Shown here piece by piece: positions 19,461-31,811 of a stretch of DNA of 64,000 bases; positions within the stretch are counted from its first letter, which is position 1; each line of letters starts with the position of its first letter. The notes below the pieces were generated by a model, which worked only from the letters and a program-made list of their open reading frames with translations, did no database searches and was not told the DNA's origin. This DNA comes from Spinacia oleracea (taxonomy: Eukaryota; Streptophyta; Magnoliopsida; Caryophyllales; Amaranthaceae), in contig NC_079487.1 in NCBI RefSeq assembly GCF_020520425.1, forward strand, positions 60,674,719 to 60,738,718, in the 5' to 3' direction. The translations under genes were made by a program, and so were the position numbers.

Positions 19461-20345
19461 CCACAATATGTCGGTTTGTTGTCCGTGATTTTGGGTGGGT
19501 GTTATCCATTACCAACTTTTATTTATTTTATTTTAATTTTCTTTAATTGCTTTCCTTCATTATAGCTGCCGTGTGTTTATGTTCAACAAATTTTTCCATT
19601 TGTTGTTTGTATATATTGCATGTTCCATGAATGGACCATATTTATGACAATTGTTTATACAACACTTGTTTATCCTATCAGTTTTTGATTTTCCATTTTC
19701 TTTTATTATTTGTATGCCCAACTCTCCTCATTAGTTGGAACAATTTAATAATGGCCTAATATATAGCATATAGTAATCATAAACACCCACTTTTTTTTTT
19801 AAAGTAAGACATGAAAAATTGATCAAATATATACGGAGTACTTGAAATGAATTATGTAGGCTAATAAGGAAACGAGTATGTCGCCATTTGGATTAGAGTA
19901 CGATTCTAAAAAATTATCGCCTAATAGTTAAGAAATAATCTATAGTACGATTCGAAATAATTATTGTAGGTTTGAACATAAGTAAAATTAGTAATAATAA
20001 ATGATGACATAAGTAATAAAAAATAAAAAAACTAGTAATGAATAATGAATAATAAATAATAAAATATATAACAAAAAATAAGTAATTAATAATTAACAAA
20101 TAATGATTTATGAATAATAAACAATTAATAAATAATAATAAGTAGTAACAATAAATAATTAAAATAAGTAATAAATAATATAAAAAAACTAATGAATAAT
20201 TAAAAATTAATAATATATAATACATAATATATAACAAAAACAATTATGAAATAATAATTAGTAATAATAAATATGGTAATTAGAATAAATTATTAAATCG
20301 GTTAAAGTTCAATAATGCACTATTTAATAAATACCTTTTAAATAT
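19461..20345. other. Non-coding AT-rich DNA
   Basis: From 19975 mainly TAATAAATAAT low-complexity sequence; nothing else recognised. Confidence 0.7.
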
Positions 20346-20348
20346 TAG

Positions 20349-21415
20349 ATGGCGGGCTTTCGTTATCTAAACGTTGAAGTTATAAAACGTAAACGTGTCC
20401 AGGACTCCGGACAACGACATACGAGATCGCGAAACGTGACAACTTTGCGTAGGCAGGAAAGACAACCTTCGGATAGCAATGTGGAGGCGACCGATATGAT
20501 GGAGGGAGGGCGTTTATTCCTCTACATAATACTGTGGCGTCGCAGTTTGCGTCCTTTCCTCAACAACAACAACAGTCTGTGTTATTTCCTCAGCAGCAGC
20601 GTCTTGTGTCCTTTCTTTAGTAGCAGTTCGATACTACCTCATCAGCATGAGTGTCTTTCCCTCATCAGCATCAGTTCGATACTACCTCACAAGTTTCGCA
20701 GACGTTAGGTGTTATACCCTATACATGGGAGAGTGTGAGACAGATGCCCGGATTTAGGCTGTCGCAGGTTACTCAGCATGCGGATATCCCATATGACCCG
20801 GCACATGTCACCCATTCGGTGCAGTCCTTCCATTCTTCACGGTCCTTGAATTCGTCACAATCGTACCATCGGAGCGCGAATCTTCGTCTCATCGATCAGG
20901 TGGAGAGGAGGAGGATGATGAGTACGATGATGGGATTGGTCAGGGGATTGGACATGATGTTATAGGTGGTCAGGATCAGGTTGAGGAACAGGTTCAGGAT
21001 CAGGGTCAAGTTCAGTACTAGGATCAGTGTCAGGGTCAGGATCAGGGTCTTACTCTGGGTTTGGTTTTGGATTTGGAGCCGGGTAATCCTGGACATTCTT
21101 CGATGTACCCGAAGGCGGTAAAACCAGTAGGGAGATATGTTCTTGTTAGGTTTGTTTCTTTAGCTGAGGAGGGCGCTAAAGGCGCGGGAGGCAGTACCAG
21201 GGTGAGTAGGAGGAGGGACACTAGTTGGTTATTTCGGGACCGATGGGTGGAGGTCCTGAGGATGGTAGTGTTATTCCTAGCTTCGCGGGTCACATTGCGT
21301 CTCGCTTATGGGAGGGCCCATTAGATGGACCAGACAGCGTGGATCGAGTTTGTATTAGGTGCCAGAGTCGTGGTTTATTGTGCGTTGAGCAACAGACCTT
21401 GTTCGAGGGGATGCC
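20349..21415 (+). pseudogene. Broken N-terminal part of a plant-mobile-domain (MAIN-like) gene
   Basis: An ATG (20349) opens a basic N-terminus (VIKRKRVQDSGQRHTRSR). Further on and in shifted frames come a Q-rich stretch, a block with SQVSQTLGVIPYTWESVRQM and a D/E/Q-rich stretch. Then GGPEDGSVIPSFAGHIASRL and WEGP follow, which resembles the start of the aminotransferase-like plant mobile domain (PMD) found in MAIN-like proteins and in Mutator/Gypsy-associated genes. At least two frameshifts and internal stops separate the blocks. The gene is cut at 21415 by the Athila LTR, and its continuation would lie beyond the stack, outside the window. Family assignment is moderately sure; the dead state is clear. 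Confidence 0.5.
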
Positions 21416-23403
21416 TGTTGAGCGACATTTATGTCGATGTTAGCTTAGGATTTTAGTTCATTTTATTAGCATTTTTTTATTATTATGTTTTCTTAGTTTT
21501 ATTGTTTTTAGTTCGTTTATCACATTTTTGCATTAATCGTAGTATTTTCTCGTCTTGCGTATGTTTTAGTCGTTTTTGCTCTAAACGTGCCTTTTGTGCG
21601 CATTCTCATTGCGTAAGGGTCGTTTTGAGCATTGACGTGTTAAATAATGTGTCATTATGCTTGACGATGTTTAATATGATTTTACGATTTGTAAAAATGC
21701 GATGCGAATTAATAAAATGCTTTCGACTTTTAATAACGTGCTTTGCGATTTACTAATGCTTTACGACTCTTTGCAATGTGCATCGACGAAGTGCATAGTT
21801 GCTCCCCACGAGCCTTGTGTGTGTGCAGACCAACAGTAGCCTTGCAGCAACTCACACGAACAATAGCAACAGCAGCCCTGGTAGCTGCTGTACACGAGCA
21901 CACAAACAACAGCTGTACACGAGCCCTTGTAGCAGTCTCGTGAGCTCTCCAACTTGAGCCTTGAAAGTCCCTTTGATAGAAGATGCACAAGAGCAAGCAT
22001 TAGCAGCCACAACAACTACAGAACTGCAGTACTGCGAGCCACTGCAGCACTACACGAGCAAACAACCACAGCCCAGAAGCTACACACGAGCAGCAGCAGT
22101 TGCGCAAAACTGTGCGAACGCACAACCCTGCTGTGCGACCACACTGATTTTCTCGACTACACCAAATGCCAAAAAGATTGCAGGAACTCCCCGTGTTTTA
22201 GTGCGAACGTGCAGACCCTTGTGTGCGGTAGCACGGCTACGCGGAAGTGTCATTTAAAAGTGAAATCGCTGCATTATTCGAGTACGTAGAATTTCATAAT
22301 TAGAATTAGATTTCTCAAATCAGTTTAGGCTTAGAGAGATAATTAGATCAGAGCTTAGATTATAGGATAGAACTTAGGATTCTTAGCTTGAATTTTAGAT
22401 TTCTTAGTTAATTCAAACACTAAATTCCAGATTTTCTTCTCTTTAAGTTTGAGTTTAGTTCTTCAATTTCAGATTTCTTGTTCTTCAATTTTGGTCCAAT
22501 TTCAACAATTCAAGGTATAATTCTTACTTTTCTCTTTAATTTGTTCTCTCACTCTTCAAATGCTTCATTAATTTCGTTCAAGCTTGATTTCATTGTTGAA
22601 TTTTAGAATAGGTTTCATATTTTGAATTTTATTGATTTTTCCCCTAATTTTGATATTTGAAATTTCTGATCTTTGTTAATTAATTAGTTTCATTAATTCA
22701 ATTAGTTTCATGATTAGGATTAGTTTTAGTTTAATCTTAGTCATAATCATGCTTACTGAATAGTTCATAGTCTAGAGATTTGGGTTGAAGCCTTGGATTA
22801 GAATTAGGGATTTTGGAGACAATCTTGTGATTGATTTTGTGATTAAATGGATGAATTGATGTTTGATTCCATGTCTAGTTAGTTTAGGATTAGCTAACCT
22901 AAATGGCTATAATATTGGAGTATTTGGCTTCGGATTGGCGCGAGAGCGTGATTCTTTGCTTGCATTACTTTGGCTTGATTTTTCGTTCATAATTTCCTCC
23001 TCGAGTCTTGATTGTAGCGAGAGCTAGATTAGGATTGGTTGAGCATGGCTCGTCGAAGCCACAAATTAGTCATTGCATTAATTAATTAGTCATTGCAAAA
23101 TCATGAGCATTTAGGATCTTCGGAACTCCCAATTCAAGTTCCATTGCCAATTCCCGAAGTCTCTAGAATTTCTTTACTTGTTTATATTTCATACTTTTTT
23201 TGATTTCAATAGATTCATACGTACATACTTACTTTTTCCATTCGAATGAGCTTTTGAACATATTAGATTGAGAAGTCAAACATAACCATTCTCTTGGGAC
23301 GATCCCTAGCTTGCCACTATAGTCAATATAGTTGGTAGATTAGGTGGTTTATAAATATTGTTTGATAGGTGGATTCCGATTCAACGACACGGAAAGAGCC
23401 TCA
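21416..23403 (+). repeat. Athila-like 5' LTR, about 2.0 kb
   Basis: From TGTTGAGCGACATT to ..GAGCCTCA, ending seven bases before the primer site. The U3 part carries CAGCAG/CACGAGC-rich sequence (21780-22120) whose long Q/T/A-rich frames are not genes. About 4% different from the visible 0.7 kb of the second LTR, microsatellite excluded. Confidence 0.7.
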
Positions 23404-23409
23404 TTAAAA

Positions 23410-23426
23410 TGGCGCCGTTACCGGGG
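23410..23426 (+). promoter_or_regulatory. Athila primer-binding site
   Basis: TGGCGCCGTTACCGGGG, the Athila-type site, differing by one base from the common TGGCGCCGTTGCCGGGG. Confidence 0.85.
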
Positions 23427-23655
23427 AATAGCATCATTGTTTGATTTTTCTCTCTAGTTCAGTAGTCTAGTTCTTTTTCTTTTTCTTATCATCTTCAAAT
23501 AAAAAAAAAAAAATGTCAAGAGTGTTCTCATTTCCTCAAGGTGTTCATGAACCATTTTTGATGTATTATAATAGAGTGAATGCGGTGATTGAATATCGTC
23601 GCACCCATGGAACTCTTAATGGTTTAACGGCATGGGACACTTGTAATGTCATATA

Positions 23656-23914
23656 CTTCCTCTGTTCTTATTTAAATGACACAATTATTTAGTCACGTTT
23701 GCCAATGCATGATTTCAAGCATTAACATCTTCAATTTTGGATAAGAAAAAATTATAAAAAGTTGATATTTAAAAAATATTTATTGAGACAAATCTAAAAA
23801 GACCCCACACGACTATGTTTTTTTCTTAAGTGTAAACCACAAAAGGAAGTCAAAGGAGGTTGTGTGAATAGTGACCAAAACCCTATTGTGTCATATAAAT
23901 AAGAATGGAGGAAG
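23656..23914. mobile_element. Stowaway-like MITE inside the Athila-like element, 259 bp
   Basis: Ends CTTCCTCTGTTCTTATTTAA and the complement CTTCCTCCATTCTTATTTAT, continuing into GACACAAT on both sides, with flanking TA (23654-23655, 23915-23916). It splits a frame that starts with ATG at 23513. Confidence 0.9.
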
Positions 23915-24165
23915 TATAATGGAGTGAATAGGGAAACATTTGAGATTCTTCAATCCAATTGTAATGGATATCTTCAAAACATGCATTGGAGAGATGCCAT
24001 GCCTTTCTTTTCGTGGTTTGCTAGAGTTTAATATTTTGACACTCATGCTTACTCTCATGATTTTTCGCATCCTTGCATGAATGTCAATGATTTTCCTCAT
24101 GAAATAATGTTAATTCTCATGAGCTTGATGATAACCGTTCACCCCATGTCGATTTTTAAAACTCC

Positions 24166-24783
24166 TTGCATTGTGAATTTTCAAAATCTTGTCCGGAATC
24201 TCCTAAATCTCAAATCGATGACATCGACCGAACCATTAATCAATTTATGTTTTGCAATGTTATTGATGATGATGATGATTATAATTCCTATTATGCTAAG
24301 GATGAAGATCAAATTAGTGAAGGGAATGATATTGAAAAGGGTGAGGTGTTGAATTGTGAGGTTCTTCCTTTTTCTCCCACCTCCCCTCCCTTGAGCACAA
24401 GTGACTTTCACCCCATTGATGATTGCCCATTGGATTTTGAGAACGATTTGGTTCATTTGGGATGTGATAGTTCTATTGAGGATGTCATTGAGTGTGAAGC
24501 ACCTAATTTGGTGGTTTTTGATGAATCTGAAAATATTAATGAAGTTGTTGATGTGAACTTGATTGAAGGATCTTTTGTTGAGATTTCTTGTGCTCTTTGT
24601 GATGTGAGTGAAGTTGTTTCTGAAACCTTTGTTCCCACTCTGACACTCTCTTCCCTCATACCCCTTCCCGACTCAAAAAACTGGAAATTTATCCTTCCTT
24701 TCCCATCTCTCTTCCTTACTTTCTCCGAGCCCCACCACTTGAGGATTCTCCCCCCTCCATTCATCCCCATGTGCCACATTTGA
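24166..24783 (+). CDS. Acidic ORF of the Athila-like element, 205 codons, function unknown
   Basis: The longest frame in the internal region. It is strongly acidic (VIDDDDDYNSYYAKDEDQIS) with a Ser/Pro-rich middle and a C-terminus rich in Pro and Leu. No zinc knuckle, protease or polymerase motif is present, so it is neither a normal gag nor pol. Position after a broken gag-like start suggests a retained family-specific segment. Three overlapping frames on the other strand have no support. I do not recognise it. Confidence 0.4.
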   Translation: MHCEFSKSCPESPKSQIDDIDRTINQFMFCNVIDDDDDYNSYYAKDEDQISEGNDIEKGEVLNCEVLPFSPTSPPLSTSDFHPIDDCPLDFENDLVHLGCDSSIEDVIECEAPNLVVFDESENINEVVDVNLIEGSFVEISCALCDVSEVVSETFVPTLTLSSLIPLPDSKNWKFILPFPSLFLTFSEPHHLRILPPPFIPMCHI

Positions 24784-27353
24784 ACTATCTTGAGGAATTA
24801 AGTTCTCTTGTCACCCAAAAAGAGTTCGTTGGAGCATGAGCCTTCTCTTTTCCCTTTTTATCTTTCTCCTTTTGATTCTTCTTCTTATTTTCTTATTTTT
24901 CCTTTTGATTTTTCTTACTCTTGGCACCCACCCCCCTTTGGCATAGAGTTGCAATTTACTTTGTGCATGCTTCTCATTCGACTCTTGCCTACTTGATGTT
25001 CGTAGATATGTTCTCCATTGCATTTGACAAACTATTGCGATCATTGTCGGGGTACTTACTAGAGGTAAGAGTCGTCAAGCTAATGACGTAAAAGGAGCGC
25101 TTTTCGGGAGGCAACCCGTGGTTTTGGCCATTTGGCCCATGTATACTAATTTTTCTTGATTTTTGAGGTTTTGTGACTCAAGCTCTCTTGATGTGGAAAT
25201 CTTTGCATCCACCTTTTCCATGCCCGACTATTCTTTTAGTGAGTTTGTTCGTTATTACGGTTCTTTGCGGGACTTGCTCCCACGTCATTACCGACAATAT
25301 CCTTCTCGCTCACTTGCATTCTTTAGGATCGGGCATTATTCATGTGGGGCATTCGTTGGATGGGTAGTTGTGCCCCTTCTTGTTTCGTTTTAGGCCTTGA
25401 GGACATGGCCTAATTCAAGCTTGGGGGGAGATTTTATTGTATGGATTGCTACTATGATCTCCATGTGATGGATTGCGTGATTTTGTGAATATTTTGTGAT
25501 TTTGTGCATATTTCTTGATTAGTTTCAATGATTTTTCCTTATTTTCTTTAATTTCCTTTTCTTTTAATTTCCTTTTCTTTTCCTTATTTTCTTTTTAATT
25601 TCTTTTTTTTTCTTTTTCCTTTTCGATCTTAGTCAAGGCAAGTTTTTTCTTGTTTTTAGGATTTATTCTTGATTCGGGCATAATAAAATGGGAACTTGTG
25701 GGTTAGAATGCTTTTATTCCTAATTGGTAGAGGTATGCACGGTTTTGAATGTCTTGGTTCGAGTCTAGGATTTGGGTGTAAAGGTAGTCGGTTAGAACTT
25801 TGGATAGCATGAGTCTTGAACCCTTAGTTTGTGGTAAGACGGTATCGTTCTCTCTAGTGACTTGAAACCGGAAAGGATGGTATTTGCTCCCATTTGTGAG
25901 GATCATGTTCATTTTAGCCCAAACAAAAATTTACAAATATTGAGTGGCATGGATCCTTGGCTTGACTTTCCTATATCCCGAATTTGACTTTTTTCCTTCC
26001 CGAGACCGCGACCGAACTACTTCAGGGGACGATAGAGGCATTTCTTTCGGTGACTATTTTTCTTTTTAGTTTAAGACATTATTTTCTATTTTTCTCTCAT
26101 ATTTTTGTTTGCATTTAACCCCTTTGCTAGCCATTTGAGCCTTGCCCCTTCATTTCTTATAAGCTCATTACAAGCCAATTAGCCTTTGTTTTATTTTCAC
26201 CCTTAGAAGTGATAGTGAAGCTTGAGTAATTGTGCTTTGTGGTTTTGAATGTTTATGCAAATGTTGAGAAATGATGGATGATGGTTAGAAAGAAAATCTT
26301 TGGGAAATTTTTTGTATATATTGAATAAAAAGCAAAAGCATAAAGCTTAGAAAAGGCAAAAAATAGAGAAAAACAAGGCAAAGAGAAAAGTTTTACTTGA
26401 AACACAAAAACAGAGATAATTAAATCAAGAAAAGTGAAAAAAGAGTATAGTTTAGTCTTGTTGATGAATAAGCTTGGGGGTCCCCAAATAAGTGGTGTGA
26501 ATTTGTTTTGGTTCTATTTGCTTGAGTAAAGTTCAATTTGTGCTTCACTTTAGGATTGAGCACCAATTTCCAAATTTATTCCACGCCCTTACCCGTAGCC
26601 TATACGTTTCACCATAAAATCCCTCTTGACCCTTTTGAGTTGAGTCATTGTCGGTGGAGGGAGGAATTGGTCAAATTTATGGAGCGGGATTGTCATGCCG
26701 AGATGTCGAGTAGCCTTCTTTCCTCTCTTGCAATTCTTGTCTTTTCCGGCGCCTTCGCGGTGTCACGAGAAGCTATCTTTGAGGATGAATAGGATCTAGA
26801 GAGTTGACGCGGTAAGATCGGTTGAAGGAGGATAGATAAGTGCAAATCCTTAGTTCTCTATGCTTCACACTTAGAATCTTTCACTCGACTTAGGACATTG
26901 ATTAGCGTGCATTCCTTTATCGATTTAGTAATATTTGCATCCTTTTGTGCTCGTTCAATAATAAAAGCCCGGTTCTTGAATCTTTTTGTAGTTTTCCTTT
27001 TCTTTTCTTTTCTTTTCTTTCCTTTTCTTCTCTTCTCTTTTCTTTCCTTTTCTTCTTTTTTCTTTGTTTGTTTTTAGTTTATTTTCCTTTTTAGGGCTTG
27101 CCTTGATTCATTTTTTGGAAGAGTTATGGGTTGAACTCTTTGGAAACCCTTGCGAGATCCCACTCGCCCTCATGAGCAATTGTGGGGTTTAAAGGGCTTG
27201 TTGCATGTGCTTAAATGCAACCGTGATTCCTATGAAAGTGAGTTAGTGTGCATTCTTGTAGTTCTTATTTTCGTAATTTTGATTTTTAATAAATAAGCTC
27301 ATTCTCCTTCCCGTTTCTCATTCTAGCTTTGCTTGAGGGCAAGCAAAGGTTTA
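24784..27353 (+). other. Non-coding remainder of the Athila-like internal region
   Basis: Contains the conserved Athila block around 25060-25130 (AAGCTAATGACG then GGGAGGCAACCC), CTTGGGGGGAGAT at 25420, and polypyrimidine tracts (25540-25640, 26995-27080). Short frames such as 25163-25393 and 26538-26792 show no family motifs. Confidence 0.6.
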
Positions 27354-27364
27354 GCTTGGGGGAG
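27354..27364 (+). promoter_or_regulatory. Athila polypurine tract
   Basis: GCTTGGGGGAG immediately precedes the second LTR start TGATGAGCG. Confidence 0.65.
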
Positions 27365-27366
27365 TT

Positions 27367-27813
27367 TGATGAGCGACATTTATGTCGCTCTTAGCTTAGG
27401 ATTTTAGTTCATTTTATTAGCATTTTATTATTAATTTTTCTTAGTTTATTGTTTTTAGTTCGTTTATCGCATTTTTGCATTAATCGTAATATTTTCTCGT
27501 CTTGCGTATGTTTTAGTCGTTTTTGCTCTAAACGTGCCTTTTGTGCGCATTCTCATTGCGTAAGGGTCGTTTTGAGCATTGGCGTGTTAAATAATGTGTC
27601 ATTATGCTTGACGATGTTTAATATGATTTTACCATTTGTAAAAATGCGATGCGAATTAATAAAATGCTTTCAACTTTTAATAACGTGCTTTGCGATTTAC
27701 TAATGCTTTACGACTCTTTGCAATGTGAAGAGACAAAGTGCATAGTTGCTCCCAACGAGCCTTGTGTGTGTGCAGACCAACAGCAGCCTTGCAGCAACAC
27801 ACACTAACAACAA

Positions 27814-27846
<33 letters not shown>

Positions 27847-28085
27847 CCCTGCTGGATCCTGTACACGAGCACACAAACAGCAGCTGTACACGAGCCCTTG
27901 TAGCAGCCTCGTGAGCTCTCCAACTTGAGCCTTGCAAGTCCCTTGATAGAATATGCACAAGAGCAAGAATTAGCATCCACAACAGCTACAGAAATGCAGT
28001 ACTGCGAGCCACTGCAGCACTACACGAACAAACAACCACAGCCCAAAAGCTAAACACGAGAAGCAGCAGTTGCGCAGCAAGTGCC
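27367..28085 (+). repeat. Athila-like 3' LTR, left part only
   Basis: Collinear with 21416-22103. It carries an expanded AAC microsatellite (27808-27846) where the first LTR has only imperfect AAC/AGC units. It ends where Copia-1 starts; the rest is right of the window. Confidence 0.85.
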
Positions 28086-28972
28086 TGAAGAAAATAATGC
28101 CTTGGTCCAAGTATGCATTCAATGCTAAGTCTAATAAATGCGATTCAGTATTAATTAATTATGCAATTTAATAATTCAGTGAGATCAAGTGAACTGTATG
28201 CCTAGCCAGAGGCCGCTTCAGTTCAAGTGGAATTAATAACATTAATCCACAGCTTACTCTTGAATGAACCCGTAGGGTCACACAAATAGTACGTAAACGG
28301 ATCAAGTATTTAATGGCATTAGATACTCCATCTATGGATATTCGGAATCGACGGATCTTGGTTTCAGTGGGAGCTGAGATCGTCACAGGCAAGAAATGAA
28401 CACTCCGGAAACGATGATATTGCCGGAAACGGAAATATGGATCGTATCGGAAATATAACTATTATCCAAGTCGTAGATGTTGCCGGAAACGGAAACATGG
28501 TACATATCGAAAAATATTATCGGAAATGGAAATATTGCCGAAATCGGAAATATTGTTGGAAACGGAAATATCGTCGGAATCGGAAATATTATCAGAATTG
28601 AAAATAAATTCCGAAATCGGAAATATTAATTATTTGTTCGAAACGGAAATTAATTCCGGAATCGGAAATATTAAAATATTGTTCGAATCGGAAATGAATT
28701 CCCGAATCGGAAAATAAATCGGAAGCGCGACGTACGAAATAAACATCGGACGAGTTTTCTAGACGCAACACGAAGCTAGGCCCGCGCCTAGCGAAGCCCG
28801 CGCAAGGCAAGAAAGCAACAACAAGAGCCCGCCCCACCAAGGCAAGGCCTAGCCGAGCACAAGCCATGGCCAGGCCCAGCCAAGGCGAGGCAGCAGGCTG
28901 GCTGCGCCCATGCATGGGCCGCGCCAGCGCTGCTGGGACGCACGCGGACTGCCCCTTATGGGATGTTCGTGT
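28086..28972 (+). repeat. Copia-1 5' LTR, left part
   Basis: Matches 62567-63460 at roughly 93% by hand count. Includes the degenerate CGGAAATATT array (28400-28720) and a GC-rich block. CGTGT at 28968-28972 is the target duplication of Copia-R. Confidence 0.9.
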
Positions 28973-29972
28973 TGTAGGGTAATACAGTTAAACATAATAA
29001 CATGTGCGGAAACAATCCCCAAAGCTATGAAGCATGTATAAAGCACAGATTAAGCATACTTATGTTTGAAGCGTGTTTTCCACGATAATCTGTCAACGAA
29101 CACGAACTCAGCACTCCACTTGTCGATCCTCTACTTGGTTCACTGACACGATCAGATCCGTCTTAATAATCATAGCTTAGACAATCGTTCAAGAGTTTGT
29201 GCTTTTGGGAAGAACACATCCATGGAGGCAAAGAGAGAATTAGGGTTTCTCTTTTCTCCCAGGGGTGTGTGTAATCTGAATTGTGTGCTAGGAAAACATA
29301 AGTTTAGGTTATTAGAATAACCTAGATAGTAAGCAAGCCAACCGACCAAGGCCTAAGGCCATTAGCCGGCCAGCAAGCCCACGAGGGGCTTTATGCACGC
29401 ACAACAACGTGGGTCGTGGGCCACGAGCTGCTGCTTGCTTTGTGCCTTGTCCGTGCGCGCCACACAGCAGCGAGGCTCATGGGCCAGCGCTGCATTGCCA
29501 TGCACGCTGCGCCCATGGGCCTTATGCTTGTGCGCTCCGGCTCGTGGGTTGCTTTCATATTACGATTAAATTATCCTTCGACAATTTATTTATCGTTTCG
29601 TACTTGACGATCCAATGTCGTACGATACGATTATCGTCTCTCCTAGCTTACGAATATACGCAATACGATATACGATTTCACGATCCAATGTTTAATCGTA
29701 TAATTATGTTTTTCCGAACTAATTTCCTGAAAAGCTATTGAATGAATTTCCGATTCATTTAATCCGGTGATCTGTTACGTGCCATTGGTGTGACCTTGTA
29801 GGTTCAGTCAAAAGTAAGTTGTGAGCTTAATATTCATTAAAAGTCACTGATTGGAAGCATTGCTCTAGCTAGCTGTTCCGATCACTTGATCTCACTGAAT
29901 TAATTGTTCGCAATTAATCTGAACCTTGGTATTAGACTAAATGCACCTTCGTTGAAGGACATATTTCCTTTA
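28973..29972 (-). repeat. Copia-R 3' LTR
   Basis: Left boundary TGTAGGGTAATACAG, right boundary TTTCCTTTA (the partner LTR has TTTCCTTCA). Shares the TTCAGTGAGATCAAGTGA-type and CTTACT(C/T)TTGACTGAACC-type blocks with the Copia-1/2 LTRs. Confidence 0.9.
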
Positions 29973-29986
29973 GTCTCCCACTTGTC
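29973..29986 (-). promoter_or_regulatory. Copia-R polypurine tract
   Basis: Minus strand GACAAGTGGGAGAC directly before the LTR, identical in its core to the tract of Copia-2 (45507-45523). Confidence 0.85.
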
Positions 29987-31806
29987 ATTCAAACAAGTGT
30001 GCATTCACATTCCTTTGTCGCTTAGTGTTACTTGCTGAACATAAGGTGAGATCCAAGCCATCCTTATTAGGTCCAAAAGTGTTTCTCGGATTACAGAGCT
30101 CAACTGTTAAACTTTTACAGAAGGTTAAGCCTTAACCATTCTGAGAACGGCCATGCATTTTCACAGTATCTAACTCTCCGAGAGGCCTTGTTACACAACA
30201 ACACCATATCCTATCAAAGATAGGAGGACAATCCATTCTTGCAATCTATGAACACTCACTTTGATTCATAGTACGCCCAATAACTGCTTTTATAGCCTCC
30301 TTTTACGGTGCGACGTTTAGCTAGCATCAAAGCAAACTAATTCTCAAACGAGCAGACATAATCGCTCATGTTCTGAGGAACGGTTCTAATCACCATTAAT
30401 GAGAACTACCTATGACATGACTTTAATCTCTTAAAGTGTTCTCATGGTCAATCCGATACAAGATCCAATAAGTATCTATGCAAATGATTTCTGACATCCA
30501 GTCCATCTAGTTCAAGAAACAGAACTATAAATCAACTTGCAATCTAATCTTCATTAGTCATTGGTCGTCCACCTTTCAATGACCTGGATTAGGGATCCTT
30601 TGTGACTTCAATATTCATGTTCACTTATGGGTGTTTCTTTGTCGAAGAATCCATCTTGACATCCCATTTGAATGATTTGAATCACATGGACTTATCATTT
30701 AATACTAAACCAAGATTAAATGAACTATGAAATATAATTTCATAAATGATAAATGTTTAAACGAAATGCTTACCAATTTGTGGGCCCCTAACCCAAAATC
30801 AAGCATTTAATGTTTTACAGATATAGGCCTTTCACCCAATACTTAAAACATTCATGGAACTCAAACTTGATTCCATATCTGCATATAAATTTTGTGTATC
30901 ATTCAATGCAGAGGTTTAGTTTATCATACTTTGCTACCCTTAGCATCTTTTCTATCGAAAGCCTTTCGATGTAAGATGAAAAGATCTTTGAATATGTTTC
31001 TAGAATGATCTAGTCTTTCGTTGCTGTTTAGAATGATAATCATATCTAAAATAGAAAATCATCCAGGTAATAGACTTGTGATCAACCTGAGTTCATTGAA
31101 GAACTCCCACTAAAAACAATTCCCTTTTATTGCTTCTTACGCAACAATGGAATTCATTTCAATTATGTTGAATTTCAAATGATGCTTCCCTTTTGGTATG
31201 CTCCAACCAGTTCACATAGATGTGGGAGATACATCTTTCAACTGAGAACTTGGAAACTAATCATTGATTCAGTTCCCCATGCATCTCATATGGTTTAGAA
31301 CCTATGTAACCACCTTTTAATCACGACACCTAATTGCCCGTATTTGTTTGTGGTTTGCCTAACAACAAGATTCAACTTTTTCTTAGGCAAATTCATGTAG
31401 CATCAAAACTTTAGTTATATTCACTTCCTCTTATCAAGTGCTCATCCTACGTATCCAAATGTATTGGATGTTCTTGATACTGTTCCAATGATATTTGATC
31501 CAGATCAATAGAGATTGGTATAAACTCGTCACGATCCAATGTTCACGAGTTATCTTGGCGATCTATATATCACATTATACATGATCGATTTTAATGCAAA
31601 AACCATTCACATTTTAAAATCCATCCATGTAACTTTTAGCTTCATTCTGCTTCAAGACACAATGAATCTTGCTAAAATCTTGGCATTTCCATGTGATATA
31701 AGGTGAAGACACCTCTTCAAGGTTCTTCATGCTTAACTCTAGTGATAACAACCTAGCTTTATACTTAGTTAAAGCATTTATAACTTAGACTTACTCATAT
31801 GGGTTG
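29987..31806 (-). pseudogene. Copia-R 3' internal region: untranslated part and RNase H remains
   Basis: 30000-30720 is collinear on the minus strand with the 3' untranslated region of Copia-2 (44664-45506), for example GTAGTTCTGTTTCTTGAACT-like sequence. 30720-31800 keeps scattered similarity to the RNase H region, best at 31121-31197, where the equivalent of the ADSTTEAEYIAAHEAAKEA coding stretch can still be followed base by base. No frame above 60 codons remains. The homology is my alignment by eye against Copia-2. Confidence 0.6.
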
Positions 31807-31811
31807 AGAGT
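31807..31811. repeat. Target-site duplication of Copia-2, left copy
   Basis: AGAGT, repeated at 46902-46906. Confidence 0.9.

Larger units (their letters stand above)
21416..28085 (+). mobile_element. Athila-like Ty3/Gypsy element, non-autonomous, second LTR interrupted
   Basis: LTRs beginning TG(A/T)TGAGCGACATTTATG at 21416 and 27367 have the hallmark start of Athila-type LTRs. The internal region has the TGGCGCCGTTACCGGGG primer site, a segment with GGGAGGCAACCC typical of Athila (25107-25125), a CTTGGGGGGAG-type motif (25422) and a polypurine tract before the second LTR. The internal region is only about 4 kb and shows no protease, reverse transcriptase or integrase, so it depends on other elements. 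Copia-1 interrupts the second LTR at 28086. The left 5-bp flank is ATGCC; the right flank is out of view. Confidence 0.8.

Noticed and set aside
21730..22289. Several overlapping frames rich in Gln, Thr, Ala and Cys
   Set aside because: They fall in the GC-rich part of the Athila LTR on both strands and recur in the second LTR; LTR composition explains them.
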